This document shows positions 49,845-58,418 of a stretch of 64,000 nt of DNA, piece after piece. Within the stretch, counting starts at the first letter, position 1. Every line of letters begins with the position of its first letter. This DNA is from Psychrobacillus sp. NEAU-3TGS (GTDB taxonomy: Bacteria > Bacillota > Bacilli > Bacillales_A > Planococcaceae). The stretch lies in NCBI RefSeq assembly GCF_029955155.1, contig NZ_JAPNOZ010000004.1, positions 191,599 through 255,598 on the forward strand, given 5' to 3'. A program made the translations under genes and the position numbers. The notes below the pieces were generated by a model. The model made no database searches. It saw only the letters and a program-made list of their open reading frames with translations, and had not been told where the DNA came from.

Positions 49845-51028
49845 TGTCTACTCCTATCTAGTGAATAAGGCATCATTTCTTTCAATTCATTCTCCAAAAA
49901 CGGATCCGCACTTAGCATCAGCTTAAACTGCTTATAACTTTCCATTTGTTCAGCAGTTGCTTTTTTCCCGTTTTTATAAGCCCGTATCAAGATGTTTTTC
50001 GGTGTGTTTTCCATATCAATAAACTCCACCAATTGTGCCTCATAGCCAACCATGTTTAGAATTTCTGCTCGGATGGAATCTGTTGCAAGTGCCGCAAAGC
50101 GTTCTTTAATAAGTCCATGCTTTAGCATAATATCAAGCCCTGGTGCATTGAGCTGTCTATTTAGCTCATGCTGGCAGCAAGGGACACTTAAAATTACACT
50201 CGCTCCCCATTTAACAGCACGGGAAAGCGCCATGTCTGTCGCTACGTCACATGCATGCAGAGTGACAACCATATCGACAGCTGTTTCATCGTTGTAATCA
50301 TTAATATCTCCTACTAAAAACTCCAGCTGCTCATAGCCTAAATCATCTGCAATTTTTGCACATTCCTCAATTACTTCTTTTTTCAAGTCAAGACCCGTTA
50401 CACGAATATCGAGGCCTTTTTCGATCTTTAAATAATGATAAAGGGCAAATGTCAGATACGATTTCCCAGATCCGAAATCTAGTATACGCACGGGTTTATC
50501 CTTTGGTAAATGGGCAAGCGTATCGTCGATAAATTCTATGAAACGATTGATTTGCTTAAACTTATCATACTTTTGCTTTTTCACTTTTCCTTCTTCGGTT
50601 TGCACGCCTAAACGAATAAGGAAAGGATAGGGAGTGTTTTCATCTAACAAATAATTCTTTTTCCGATTATGAGAAAGGTTCACTGTTTTTGGAGCCGCTG
50701 CTTTCTCCGATTTCCACATCACTTTGTTTTTCTTAGAAAGCTGGACTTGTACTTTCTCTGTTACGAAGTCCGCATGAATTTGGCGGAACTGTTCTAACAG
50801 CTCATCCAGTGTATTTGCGAATTCGTCTAACTGCACATTTTCATGCTTTAAAATGCGTTCATATTGGTATTCTAGTTGTATGTGATACGTATTTTTTATG
50901 TCGATTGGTTTTAGCTTTACACGCTTTATTTCATTTGACTTCGCCCGTGGCTGGCTTATGGTTGCAGCGATTAGCTGTTTGTTTGTGATTTGTTCTATTA
51001 AATATGCTTTCATTTCTTGAAATTCCAT
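49841..51028 (-). CDS. SAM-dependent methyltransferase
   Basis: The protein is about 395 residues. The N-terminal 140 residues are a distinct alpha/beta domain. The C-terminal part is a class I methyltransferase with motif I VRILDFGSGKSYLTFALYHYL, motif II VTGLDLKKE, the LEFLVGDINDY loop and the SVPCCQHELNRQL segment with paired cysteines, typical of the METTL25/Methyltransf_32 group. Some relatives methylate RNA or ribosomal protein; the target is unknown. GAAGG precedes the ATG at 51028. A 21-bp repeat array lies upstream. Confidence 0.85.
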   Translation of the reverse strand: MEFQEMKAYLIEQITNKQLIAATISQPRAKSNEIKRVKLKPIDIKNTYHIQLEYQYERILKHENVQLDEFANTLDELLEQFRQIHADFVTEKVQVQLSKKNKVMWKSEKAAAPKTVNLSHNRKKNYLLDENTPYPFLIRLGVQTEEGKVKKQKYDKFKQINRFIEFIDDTLAHLPKDKPVRILDFGSGKSYLTFALYHYLKIEKGLDIRVTGLDLKKEVIEECAKIADDLGYEQLEFLVGDINDYNDETAVDMVVTLHACDVATDMALSRAVKWGASVILSVPCCQHELNRQLNAPGLDIMLKHGLIKERFAALATDSIRAEILNMVGYEAQLVEFIDMENTPKNILIRAYKNGKKATAEQMESYKQFKLMLSADPFLENELKEMMPYSLDRSRQ

Positions 51029-51092
51029 TAACATCGCCTTCTTTTTCCGTAATATACTTGGAAATAGTGTAACATATCGGTGATATTTTAGG

Positions 51093-51197
51093 TTAGTTGG
51101 AAAATGGAGAGCTTTAGTTGGAATTTCAGCCAGTTTAGTTGGAAAAATGAAAGCTTTAGTTGTAAAAATCGAGCATTTAGTTGTAATAGGAAATAAA
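51093..51197. repeat. Five-copy 21-bp direct repeat array
   Basis: TTAGTTG recurs at 51093, 51114, 51135, 51156 and 51177, exactly 21 bp apart each time. The units continue GGAAAATGGAGAGCT, GGAATTTCAGCCAGT, GGAAAAATGAAAGCT, TAAAAATCGAGCAT and TAATAGGAAATAAA, so identity falls off after the core. The array lies between nhaC and the methyltransferase gene, both on the minus strand, thus in the latter's upstream region. On the plus strand 21 bp equals a seven-residue reading repeat (L-V-G-K-like), but no start or ribosome site supports translation. Confidence 0.85.
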
Positions 51198-51204
51198 ATG
51201 GAAA

Positions 51205-52584
51205 TTACTTAATGTAAGTAAGCGTCTTCCCAGTCCATCCAAACAATATCGTCAGAATTGGGCTTAACAAGCAGAAAAATGCGAATGGCAAGTAATCAAT
51301 TGTGGAGACTGCTAACACATTCGTGATGAATATGCCGCATACACTCCAAGGGACGAGTGGATTCACGACTGTACCAGCGTCTTCCATGACACGTGCCAAG
51401 TTTTTATTGGCCAGTCCTACTTTTTTAAACTGTGCTTGGAAGGATTCTCCCGTTAGTAATATTGATAAATATTGCTCTCCTATTAATGTATTCACACCAA
51501 TTCCAGTAAAAGCAGCTGCCGTAATAACAGACCCTACGCTTTTCAATAAACTTTCTACCTTCGATAGCAAGCTTTGTACAATACCTAGTGTAAATAATAG
51601 TCCCCCCATACTTAATGCAAGTATGACAAGTCCTATCGTGAACATCATGCTATTTATACCCCCACGAGTAAGCAACGAGTCGACTGCTTCGACTCCTATA
51701 CTAGATGTATAGCCATTAAACAATATATTCAGTACTTCCTCGAAAGGCGTATATTGAAAGAAATAAGAAATACAAATAGCTGCAAAGGATGTTAATGCTA
51801 AGGCGATAATTGCAGGTACTTTTTTAATAGAAAGTATAAAGAGTAAAACAATCGGAAGTAACGTATACCAATGAACCATACCTGTTTGAAGGAGTCCTTC
51901 TTGAAAAACATTAATCTGATCTAGTTCTCGGAATTCTTTATTGGGCGATAAAATACCGTATCCAATGAGTGAAATTAGAAATGCCGGGATAGTCGTCCAT
52001 CCCATATTGCGAATATGTTCAAACAAGTCCACTTGAACAATCGCAGATGCAAGATTTGTTGTATCAGATAATGGAGACATTTTATCTCCAAAAAACGCTC
52101 CAGACACAATTGCACCCGCAGTAATCGCTAATGAAATATCCATTGCGCTCGCCATTCCGATAAATGCAACTCCCACTGTTGCAACTGTTGTTAAGGAACT
52201 CCCAATAGATAACCCAACAATACAAGTAATTAAAAATACAATCGAAAAGAAGAAATGTGGTGTGATAAATTGAAAGCCTAAATAGATAAGTGTGGGGATA
52301 GTCCCACCCATCATCCAGCTACTTATTAATATACCTATAAAGAAAAAGATGAAAATAGCCCCAAGTCCCGCTTTCGAGCCTTCTACAAGTCCTTCTTCTA
52401 ACTTTTTAAAAGGAACTTTTTTAAATAATCCATAAGTGATTAATATTAAAATAGCCAACAAAATAGGCATATGTGGAACTGCATCAAATTGAACAATACA
52501 AACTGCCATTAATGCAATAATCATAAACGTAATGAGAACAGCCTCTATAAAAGAAGGCGTAATTGTCGAGCGAATTCGAAACAT
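51205..52584 (-). CDS. nhaC: Na+/H+ antiporter, NhaC family
   Basis: This 459-residue secondary antiporter has about 11-12 membrane helices. It has the NhaC-family signature GLSIGSSLTTVATVGVAFIG and the AGAIVSGAFFGDKMSPLSDTTNLAS block, which holds the conserved Asp and Ser/Thr ion-path residues. It exports Na+ in exchange for protons. GGAGGAGG precedes the ATG. A hairpin sits in its 5' leader. With the Mrp operon it makes two Na+/H+ systems in this window. Confidence 0.92.
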   Translation of the reverse strand: MFRIRSTITPSFIEAVLITFMIIALMAVCIVQFDAVPHMPILLAILILITYGLFKKVPFKKLEEGLVEGSKAGLGAIFIFFFIGILISSWMMGGTIPTLIYLGFQFITPHFFFSIVFLITCIVGLSIGSSLTTVATVGVAFIGMASAMDISLAITAGAIVSGAFFGDKMSPLSDTTNLASAIVQVDLFEHIRNMGWTTIPAFLISLIGYGILSPNKEFRELDQINVFQEGLLQTGMVHWYTLLPIVLLFILSIKKVPAIIALALTSFAAICISYFFQYTPFEEVLNILFNGYTSSIGVEAVDSLLTRGGINSMMFTIGLVILALSMGGLLFTLGIVQSLLSKVESLLKSVGSVITAAAFTGIGVNTLIGEQYLSILLTGESFQAQFKKVGLANKNLARVMEDAGTVVNPLVPWSVCGIFITNVLAVSTIDYLPFAFFCLLSPILTILFGWTGKTLTYIK

Positions 52585-52620
52585 TGTAAATCCTCCTCCA
52601 TGAAAATCGATTCAAACACT

Positions 52621-52648
52621 TTCGCACTTCAACGCTTTGAAGTGGCGA
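52621..52648 (-). promoter_or_regulatory. Inverted repeat upstream of nhaC
   Basis: CACTTCAA and TTGAAGTG form a perfect 8-bp stem around CGCT, extended by TTCG/CGAA with a one-base bulge. It lies 37 bp upstream of the nhaC start, in the leader or promoter, and could be an operator or an RNA structure. No T tract follows, so it is not a terminator. Confidence 0.45.
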
Positions 52649-52769
52649 AGTAATTAGGATTTTATCACGTTTTATTATTAAGTCAATTAGTTAATAAATA
52701 GTCTATTTCGTCAGAATTTTGTGATAGAATGATAGGAAAAGAAATAACATTCAAAAAGGGGAGATTTGT

Positions 52770-54401
52770 TTGTTAAACGAAAAAACAATAGGGCAGATTG
52801 TAAAAGAAGCAGCTAGAAAGTTTCCAGAAACAGAAGCATACGTATATCCCGAGCACGGGATTCGAAAAACATATAAAGAATTTGACGAAGAAACGGACGA
52901 GCTTGCAAAAGCGTTCATTGGTCTGGGCATTCAAAAAGGGGAACATGTTGCAATTTGGTCTGACAACAAAAGAGAATGGTTATTAAGTCAGTTTGCAACA
53001 GGAAAAATGGGTGCAGTACTTGTAACTGTAAATACTAATTATCAGGAAAGTGAGTTGGAGTATTTACTGCAGCAGTCCGATGCAACGACACTTATTTTAT
53101 GTGAATCTTATAAAGGAACGTCTTATCTGGACATTATTCGAGCTGTTTGCCCAGACATCGAGAACTCAGAAAAGGGTAAGATACAATCTGAGAAATTACC
53201 ACATTTGAAACGTGTCATTGTAATGAGTGAAAATGACTATCCAGGCATTTATACATGGACTGAGTTGCTAGCTCACGCAGAAAAGGTATCGGATGAAACA
53301 TTAGCACAACAATCGAATTCTCTTCATAATGAGGATGTTATTAATATGCAATACACATCTGGTACAACGGGGTTTCCAAAAGGAGTTATGCTAACGCATA
53401 AGAATGTGGTGAATAACGGACAGCTTGTTGGTGATTATATTCATCTTACAGAAAATGACCGACTATGCATCCCCGTTCCGTTTTTTCATTGCTTCGGATG
53501 TGTCATGGGAACCATTGCATCTGTAACTCATGGAACGACAATGGTTATTATTGAACAGTTTAACCCAGAAAAAGTATTGCAAATGGTGCAGGACGAAAAA
53601 TGCACTGCCTTACATGGTGTACCTACCATGTTTATAGCGGAGTTAAATCACCCGGATTTTGCTCAGTTCAATCTGAAATCATTGCGTACTGGAATTATGG
53701 CGGGATCCATTTGTCCAATCGAAGTGATGAAAAAAGTAATAGAAGATATGGGATTGTCGGAAATTACTATTGCATATGGACAAACAGAATCTTCTCCTGT
53801 CATTACACAAACAAAAACAGATGATGCGATTGAAAAGCGAGTTTCCACTGTTGGAAAGGCACATCCTGGAGTAAAAGTGAAAATCATCGACCCGGTAACA
53901 GGGGAAGATACACCTGCAGGAGTTCCAGGTGAGTTATGTACGAGAGGTTACTTAGTGATGAAAGGCTATTATAAAAATGAAGAAGCGACAAAATCTGCGA
54001 TTGATGCAGAAGGGTGGCTTCATACCGGGGATATCGCGGTTATGGATGAGGATGGGTATATCGATATAACTGGTCGTATTAAAGACATGGTCATCCGTGG
54101 TGGGGAAAATATATATCCAAAAGAAGTAGAGGAATTTTTGTATCAGCACCCATCCATTCAAGATGTCCAAGTAGTGGGAGTTCCTGACCCGAAATACGGA
54201 GAGGAGCTTATGGCATGGATTATATTAAAAGCAGGAGAAAACTTAGATGCTGAGCAACTAAAGGATTTTTGCAAAGGGAAAATATCACATCATAAAATTC
54301 CGAAATATATTGAATTTATCGATGCATATCCAATGACAGCATCCGGTAAAATTCAAAAGTTTCTCCTTCGGGAAATGTCGAAAGAAAAAGCCTTAGTATA
54401 A
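52770..54401 (+). CDS. AMP-dependent acyl-CoA synthetase (fatty acid-CoA ligase type)
   Basis: This 543-residue adenylate-forming enzyme has the P-loop YTSGTTGFPKGVMLTHKN, the adenylate-binding YGQTESSP and WLHTGDIAVMDEDGYI, and the late RIKDMVIRGGENIYPKEVEE with the catalytic lysine in ASGKIQKF. It resembles the AcsN/YngI and YhfL-type acyl-CoA ligases that use medium or long-chain fatty acids; substrate length is not certain. The TTG at 52770 follows AAAGGGGAG. No other beta-oxidation gene is adjacent. Confidence 0.92.
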   Translation: MLNEKTIGQIVKEAARKFPETEAYVYPEHGIRKTYKEFDEETDELAKAFIGLGIQKGEHVAIWSDNKREWLLSQFATGKMGAVLVTVNTNYQESELEYLLQQSDATTLILCESYKGTSYLDIIRAVCPDIENSEKGKIQSEKLPHLKRVIVMSENDYPGIYTWTELLAHAEKVSDETLAQQSNSLHNEDVINMQYTSGTTGFPKGVMLTHKNVVNNGQLVGDYIHLTENDRLCIPVPFFHCFGCVMGTIASVTHGTTMVIIEQFNPEKVLQMVQDEKCTALHGVPTMFIAELNHPDFAQFNLKSLRTGIMAGSICPIEVMKKVIEDMGLSEITIAYGQTESSPVITQTKTDDAIEKRVSTVGKAHPGVKVKIIDPVTGEDTPAGVPGELCTRGYLVMKGYYKNEEATKSAIDAEGWLHTGDIAVMDEDGYIDITGRIKDMVIRGGENIYPKEVEEFLYQHPSIQDVQVVGVPDPKYGEELMAWIILKAGENLDAEQLKDFCKGKISHHKIPKYIEFIDAYPMTASGKIQKFLLREMSKEKALV

Positions 54402-54493
54402 GATATTTCCCGGGAAATCGACAAAAAGAGATGACATATTTCTTGGTCATCTCTTTTGTTCTTTTAATAAAGATAGAAGGAAGGGCTGGTAAA

Positions 54494-55237
54494 ATGTATT
54501 TAGACCATATCGTTCATCACGTAACAAAGACGCCAAATCAGGTGACTGTAGATTGGAATGAGACGGGAGTTCATGCAGTTATTGGAGGACAGCATACATA
54601 TTGGGGGACATATAATGCACTCTTATATACCAAAACTAGCTATATAGAGTGGTTAGCAATTGAACATAAAGAAGTTGCTGAAAATGCCAATCATCCATTA
54701 ATCAATCTATTGTTACATGATTTGAAATCAGCACCTGGGTTTGGAACGATTTGTATTCGTACTCTATCTATTGACGAATTACATAAGCGACTGGAAGCGA
54801 AAGGTATAGAAACCTCAGGAGTATTACATGCTGAAAGAAAAACAACCAGCGGTCTAATACGTAGGTGGAAGATGCTGTTTGTTAAAGAAGAAATAAGTGA
54901 TGCCCTTCCTACGCCATTTTTCATCGAATGGGAGGAAAGTGATGAGGGACGCTATCAATCCCTTCGAGAAGATGGCACAATGAACGAAAGTAATTTACAA
55001 TTAAGGATCTCAGCATGTGAGTTTCATGTGTGTGAACCAAGGGAAATAATGAATAAATGGAAAAGATATTTCGATTTGGTAGAAGGAGATGAACACATAC
55101 TTCTACTAAACAATACGAAACTAGTCTTTAAACAGTTAGAAAACGGAACGAAAGAAAGACTAAAAGTAGTTCATATAGAAGGATTCATGGATAAAGAAAC
55201 TCTTGTGTATGAACAGGCAACGTATCACTTCCATTAG
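54494..55237 (+). CDS. VOC/glyoxalase-like domain protein
   Basis: This 247-residue protein has the pattern of the glyoxalase-like PF13468 family: MYLDHIVHHV at the start, a GGQHTYWGTYNALLY strand and TSYIEWLAIE, then a second half with WEESDEGRY. It may be a dioxygenase or isomerase-like protein, but the function is unknown. The ATG at 54494 follows AAGGAAGGG; an in-frame ATG at 54431 has no ribosome site. hflX follows 15 bp downstream, so the two are probably in one unit. Confidence 0.78.
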   Translation: MYLDHIVHHVTKTPNQVTVDWNETGVHAVIGGQHTYWGTYNALLYTKTSYIEWLAIEHKEVAENANHPLINLLLHDLKSAPGFGTICIRTLSIDELHKRLEAKGIETSGVLHAERKTTSGLIRRWKMLFVKEEISDALPTPFFIEWEESDEGRYQSLREDGTMNESNLQLRISACEFHVCEPREIMNKWKRYFDLVEGDEHILLLNNTKLVFKQLENGTKERLKVVHIEGFMDKETLVYEQATYHFH

Positions 55238-55252
55238 GAGGAGGAATTATTT

Positions 55253-56527
55253 TTGGAGGAATTTTTAGAAAAGGCGATCATTGTTGCGGTTAATTTGCAG
55301 CATGATGAGCATTTTGAATATGGATTAGAAGAATTACACAATTTAGCAGAGGCGTTAAATGTTGAGGTAGTGGGCGAGGTTACACAAAATCTAGAACGTG
55401 TGACCAATTCCCATTATGTTGGAACGGGCAAAGTAGAAGAGATTAAAAACTTTTATGAAGAAGCCGGTGCCAATCTTGTTATTTTTAATGATGAGCTCTC
55501 TCCTTCACAAATCAGAAATTTAGAGAGAGATTTAGAATGTAAAGTAATCGATCGAACGATGCTTATTTTAGATATTTTTGCCAGACGAGCAAAATCAAAT
55601 GAAGCACAAATGCAAGTAGAGCTAGCACAACTTCAGTATATGCTTCCGCGACTAGTTGGACTCCGGGCTTCTCTAAGCAGACAAGGTGGAGGTACTGGTG
55701 GTGGTTTTAAAAACCGTGGTGCAGGGGAAACAAAGCTAGAGCTAGATAGACGTAAAATTGAAGACCAAATTGCTAAACTAAAACGCGAGCTAGAGCAAGT
55801 TAAATACCAGCGAGAGACGCAAAGAAAGCAGCGTAAGAAAAATGCAATTCCAGTCATATCATTAGTAGGATACACAAATGCAGGTAAGTCCACTATTATG
55901 AATCAATTACTTCATAAAGTTGGGCAGACAGATTCCAAGCAGGTATTTGAAAAGGACATGCTATTTGCTACACTTGAAACTTCTGTTCGTCAGATTAAGT
56001 TACCAGACCAAAAAGAGTTTTTATTAACAGACACGGTTGGATTTGTTAGCAAACTACCTCACCATTTAGTAAAAGCATTCCGTTCTACTTTAGAAGAGGC
56101 AAGAGATGCAAGCTTATTACTACATGTAGTTGACGTTTCGAATGCCGAGCATCGCTATATGATGGATGTTACGAACGAAACGTTACTCGCTGTTGGCGTA
56201 GAGGATGTCCCAACCATTTATGTATACAATAAATCGGATTTAGCGGATATGAAATACCCGTATGTATCTGGAGAGAATATTTGGATTTCTGCTAAAGAAG
56301 GAGCAGGTCTAGACGAACTGCTAGGAATGATTAAGAAGCATATTTTTTCTGACTATATTGTGTGCAACATGTTAATCCCTTTTGACAGAGGTGACCTTGT
56401 CTCGTATTTAAATGAACATGCTTCTGTAGAGTCAACTACTTACGAAGAAGAAGGCACACTTGTGAAAGTTGAATTAAAGAAATCAGACTATGATCGACTA
56501 CAACAATTTGTCTTCGTACAAGAATAA
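55253..56527 (+). CDS. hflX: Ribosome-associated GTPase HflX
   Basis: HflX is a 424-residue GTPase that splits stalled ribosomes under heat or other stress. The N-terminal HflX domain (about 1-175) includes DELSPSQIRNLE and DIFARRAKSNEAQMQVELAQL. It is followed by the glycine-rich GGGTGGGFKNRGAGE linker and a coiled coil. The G domain has G1 GYTNAGKST (about 205-213), G3 DTVGFVSKLPHHLV and G4 NKSD. The TTG at 55253 follows AGGAGGAGG. The gene ends in a bidirectional terminator. Confidence 0.95.
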   Translation: MEEFLEKAIIVAVNLQHDEHFEYGLEELHNLAEALNVEVVGEVTQNLERVTNSHYVGTGKVEEIKNFYEEAGANLVIFNDELSPSQIRNLERDLECKVIDRTMLILDIFARRAKSNEAQMQVELAQLQYMLPRLVGLRASLSRQGGGTGGGFKNRGAGETKLELDRRKIEDQIAKLKRELEQVKYQRETQRKQRKKNAIPVISLVGYTNAGKSTIMNQLLHKVGQTDSKQVFEKDMLFATLETSVRQIKLPDQKEFLLTDTVGFVSKLPHHLVKAFRSTLEEARDASLLLHVVDVSNAEHRYMMDVTNETLLAVGVEDVPTIYVYNKSDLADMKYPYVSGENIWISAKEGAGLDELLGMIKKHIFSDYIVCNMLIPFDRGDLVSYLNEHASVESTTYEEEGTLVKVELKKSDYDRLQQFVFVQE

Positions 56528-56529
56528 CA

Positions 56530-56566
56530 AAAGAAGCTTATCGCTCGTGCGATAAGCTTCTTTTTA
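56530..56566. terminator. Bidirectional terminator
   Basis: AAAGAAGCTTATCG and CGATAAGCTTCTTT form a perfect 14-bp stem around a 6-base loop, separating hflX from the convergent ABC exporter. Confidence 0.93.
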
Positions 56567-58285
56567 TACTTCCTGGAACTGGATATTATGCAACCTAGCA
56601 AAAATGCCATCTTGCGCAACTAATTCATTATACGATCCATCTTCTGCGATACCATCTTCGGTTACAACTAATACGCGGTCAGCATCCCGAATAGTCGCAA
56701 GTCGATGCGCAATAATAAGTGTAGTGCGATTTTCTGCAAGCTCCATTAATGATTTTTGAATTATTTTCTCTGTTTCCGTATCAAGGGCAGAGGTAGCCTC
56801 GTCCAATATTAAAATTGGAGGATTCTTTAAAAACATACGAGCAATGGCAAGACGTTGTTTTTGACCACCTGATAATTTAAGTCCTCTTTCTCCGATTTGC
56901 GTGTCATACCCATGTGGAAGACCGGCGATAAAATCTTCTAAATGGGCTTTTTTTGCTGCCTCTCGAATTTCCTCGGTAGTAGCATCTTTTTTTCCGTACG
57001 CAATATTTTCTTCAATTGTTCCGGTAAATAAGAAGACATCTTGTTGTACAATTCCGATTTGAGAACGTAATGATTTCATTGTGACGTCTTGAATATTTAG
57101 TCCGTCAATTGAAATGGTCCCTTCATTCACCTCATAAAAACGTGGAATAAGTGAACATATAGTTGTTTTTCCGGCTCCAGACGGACCAACAAATGCCACC
57201 GTTTCCCCTGATTTGATCGATAAATTGATATCGTCTAATACAGATTTATGCTCATCGTATCGGAAGTTAACATTCTCAAATTCAATATCTCCATTTAAAT
57301 GAGTAACACTTAGAGCGTTTGGTCGATCTTTAATCTCCGGTTCTTGTTCCATAAGATCTAAAAAGCGTTTAAATCCAGCCATTCCTTTTGGATACAGTTC
57401 AAGTAAGGCAGTGATTTTATCAACTGGTTTGATCAACACATTAACATATAAGATAAAACCAACAAGTTCCCCTGGTTTAAGCGCGCCTTTATAAGTAAAC
57501 CAAGCTCCCACCACAAGTACAACTAACGTTACTAGGCGAGTCATCATATAAATACTCGAATGTGTGCCTGCCATTACTTTATAGGCTTTGAGTTTTGCAA
57601 GACGGAATTGTCCATTGTCTTGTTTAAAACGATCTATTTCAAAATTTTCATTCGTAAATGATTGGACCACACGGACACCGGATACACTATCTTCAACACG
57701 TGCGTTTACATCTGCAATTTTGCCATACATGTTTTTCCATGCCTTGTTCATCATGATATTTCCGTAGGTAGCAACAATCGCTAAGAAAGGAACCATCACA
57801 ATTGCAATTACGGCAAGCTCGGGATTGAGATTGAACATAATAATAAAAGCACCGATAAGGGTCATAATAGCAATGAATAAATCCTCAGGTCCGTGATGGG
57901 CAAGCTCACCGATATCAAATAAGTCATTGGTAATACGGCTCATAACATGTCCCGTTTTAGTATTATCAAAAAAACGGAAGGATTGCCGTTGTACATGATT
58001 GAACAATTGCTGGCGCATATCAGTTTCGATATTAATACCGAGCTTATGTCCTAAATAACTCACAACATAGTTTAGGAAAGTGCTCAATATATAAACGAGC
58101 AACAGTAAAATACTAACTTTTACAATCATATTCCAATCGCCAGTTGGTAATAATACATCAATAAACCATGACACAGCCATAGGAAATGCTAGCTCTAAGA
58201 TGGCTACAAATACTGCACTACTAAAGTCAATGACGAATAACCGTTTATGTGGTTTATAAAATGAAAAAAATTTCTTTAGCACCAA
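56564..58285 (-). CDS. ABC exporter, fused membrane and ATPase domains
   Basis: This is a 573-residue half-transporter. Residues 1-310 carry six membrane helices, and residues 330-570 are a nucleotide-binding domain with Walker A GPSGAGKTT, signature LSGGQKQRLAIARM, Walker B ILILDEATSALD and H-loop AHRLAT. It resembles YgaD/BmrA-type lipid or drug exporters and would work as a homodimer. No partner half-transporter is adjacent. GGAGGGAG is visible before the ATG on the minus strand. Confidence 0.92.
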   Translation of the reverse strand: MVLKKFFSFYKPHKRLFVIDFSSAVFVAILELAFPMAVSWFIDVLLPTGDWNMIVKVSILLLLVYILSTFLNYVVSYLGHKLGINIETDMRQQLFNHVQRQSFRFFDNTKTGHVMSRITNDLFDIGELAHHGPEDLFIAIMTLIGAFIIMFNLNPELAVIAIVMVPFLAIVATYGNIMMNKAWKNMYGKIADVNARVEDSVSGVRVVQSFTNENFEIDRFKQDNGQFRLAKLKAYKVMAGTHSSIYMMTRLVTLVVLVVGAWFTYKGALKPGELVGFILYVNVLIKPVDKITALLELYPKGMAGFKRFLDLMEQEPEIKDRPNALSVTHLNGDIEFENVNFRYDEHKSVLDDINLSIKSGETVAFVGPSGAGKTTICSLIPRFYEVNEGTISIDGLNIQDVTMKSLRSQIGIVQQDVFLFTGTIEENIAYGKKDATTEEIREAAKKAHLEDFIAGLPHGYDTQIGERGLKLSGGQKQRLAIARMFLKNPPILILDEATSALDTETEKIIQKSLMELAENRTTLIIAHRLATIRDADRVLVVTEDGIAEDGSYNELVAQDGIFARLHNIQFQEV

Positions 58286-58418
58286 ATCTCCCTCTTCCTT
58301 TTATACATAAAGACTATTATAGCGAACAATTTCATAAAACGAAATAATTGGATAATTTTTGACAGAGAAAAGGGAGGGCGGTATAATTGATGTCTCAGTT
58401 TAGAAAAGAGGGTAAAGT

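Noticed and set aside
51093-51197. Possible CRISPR array or translated heptad peptide
   Set aside because: Units are contiguous at 21 bp with no spacers and no cas genes nearby. The plus-strand seven-residue reading has no start codon with a ribosome site and no continuation.
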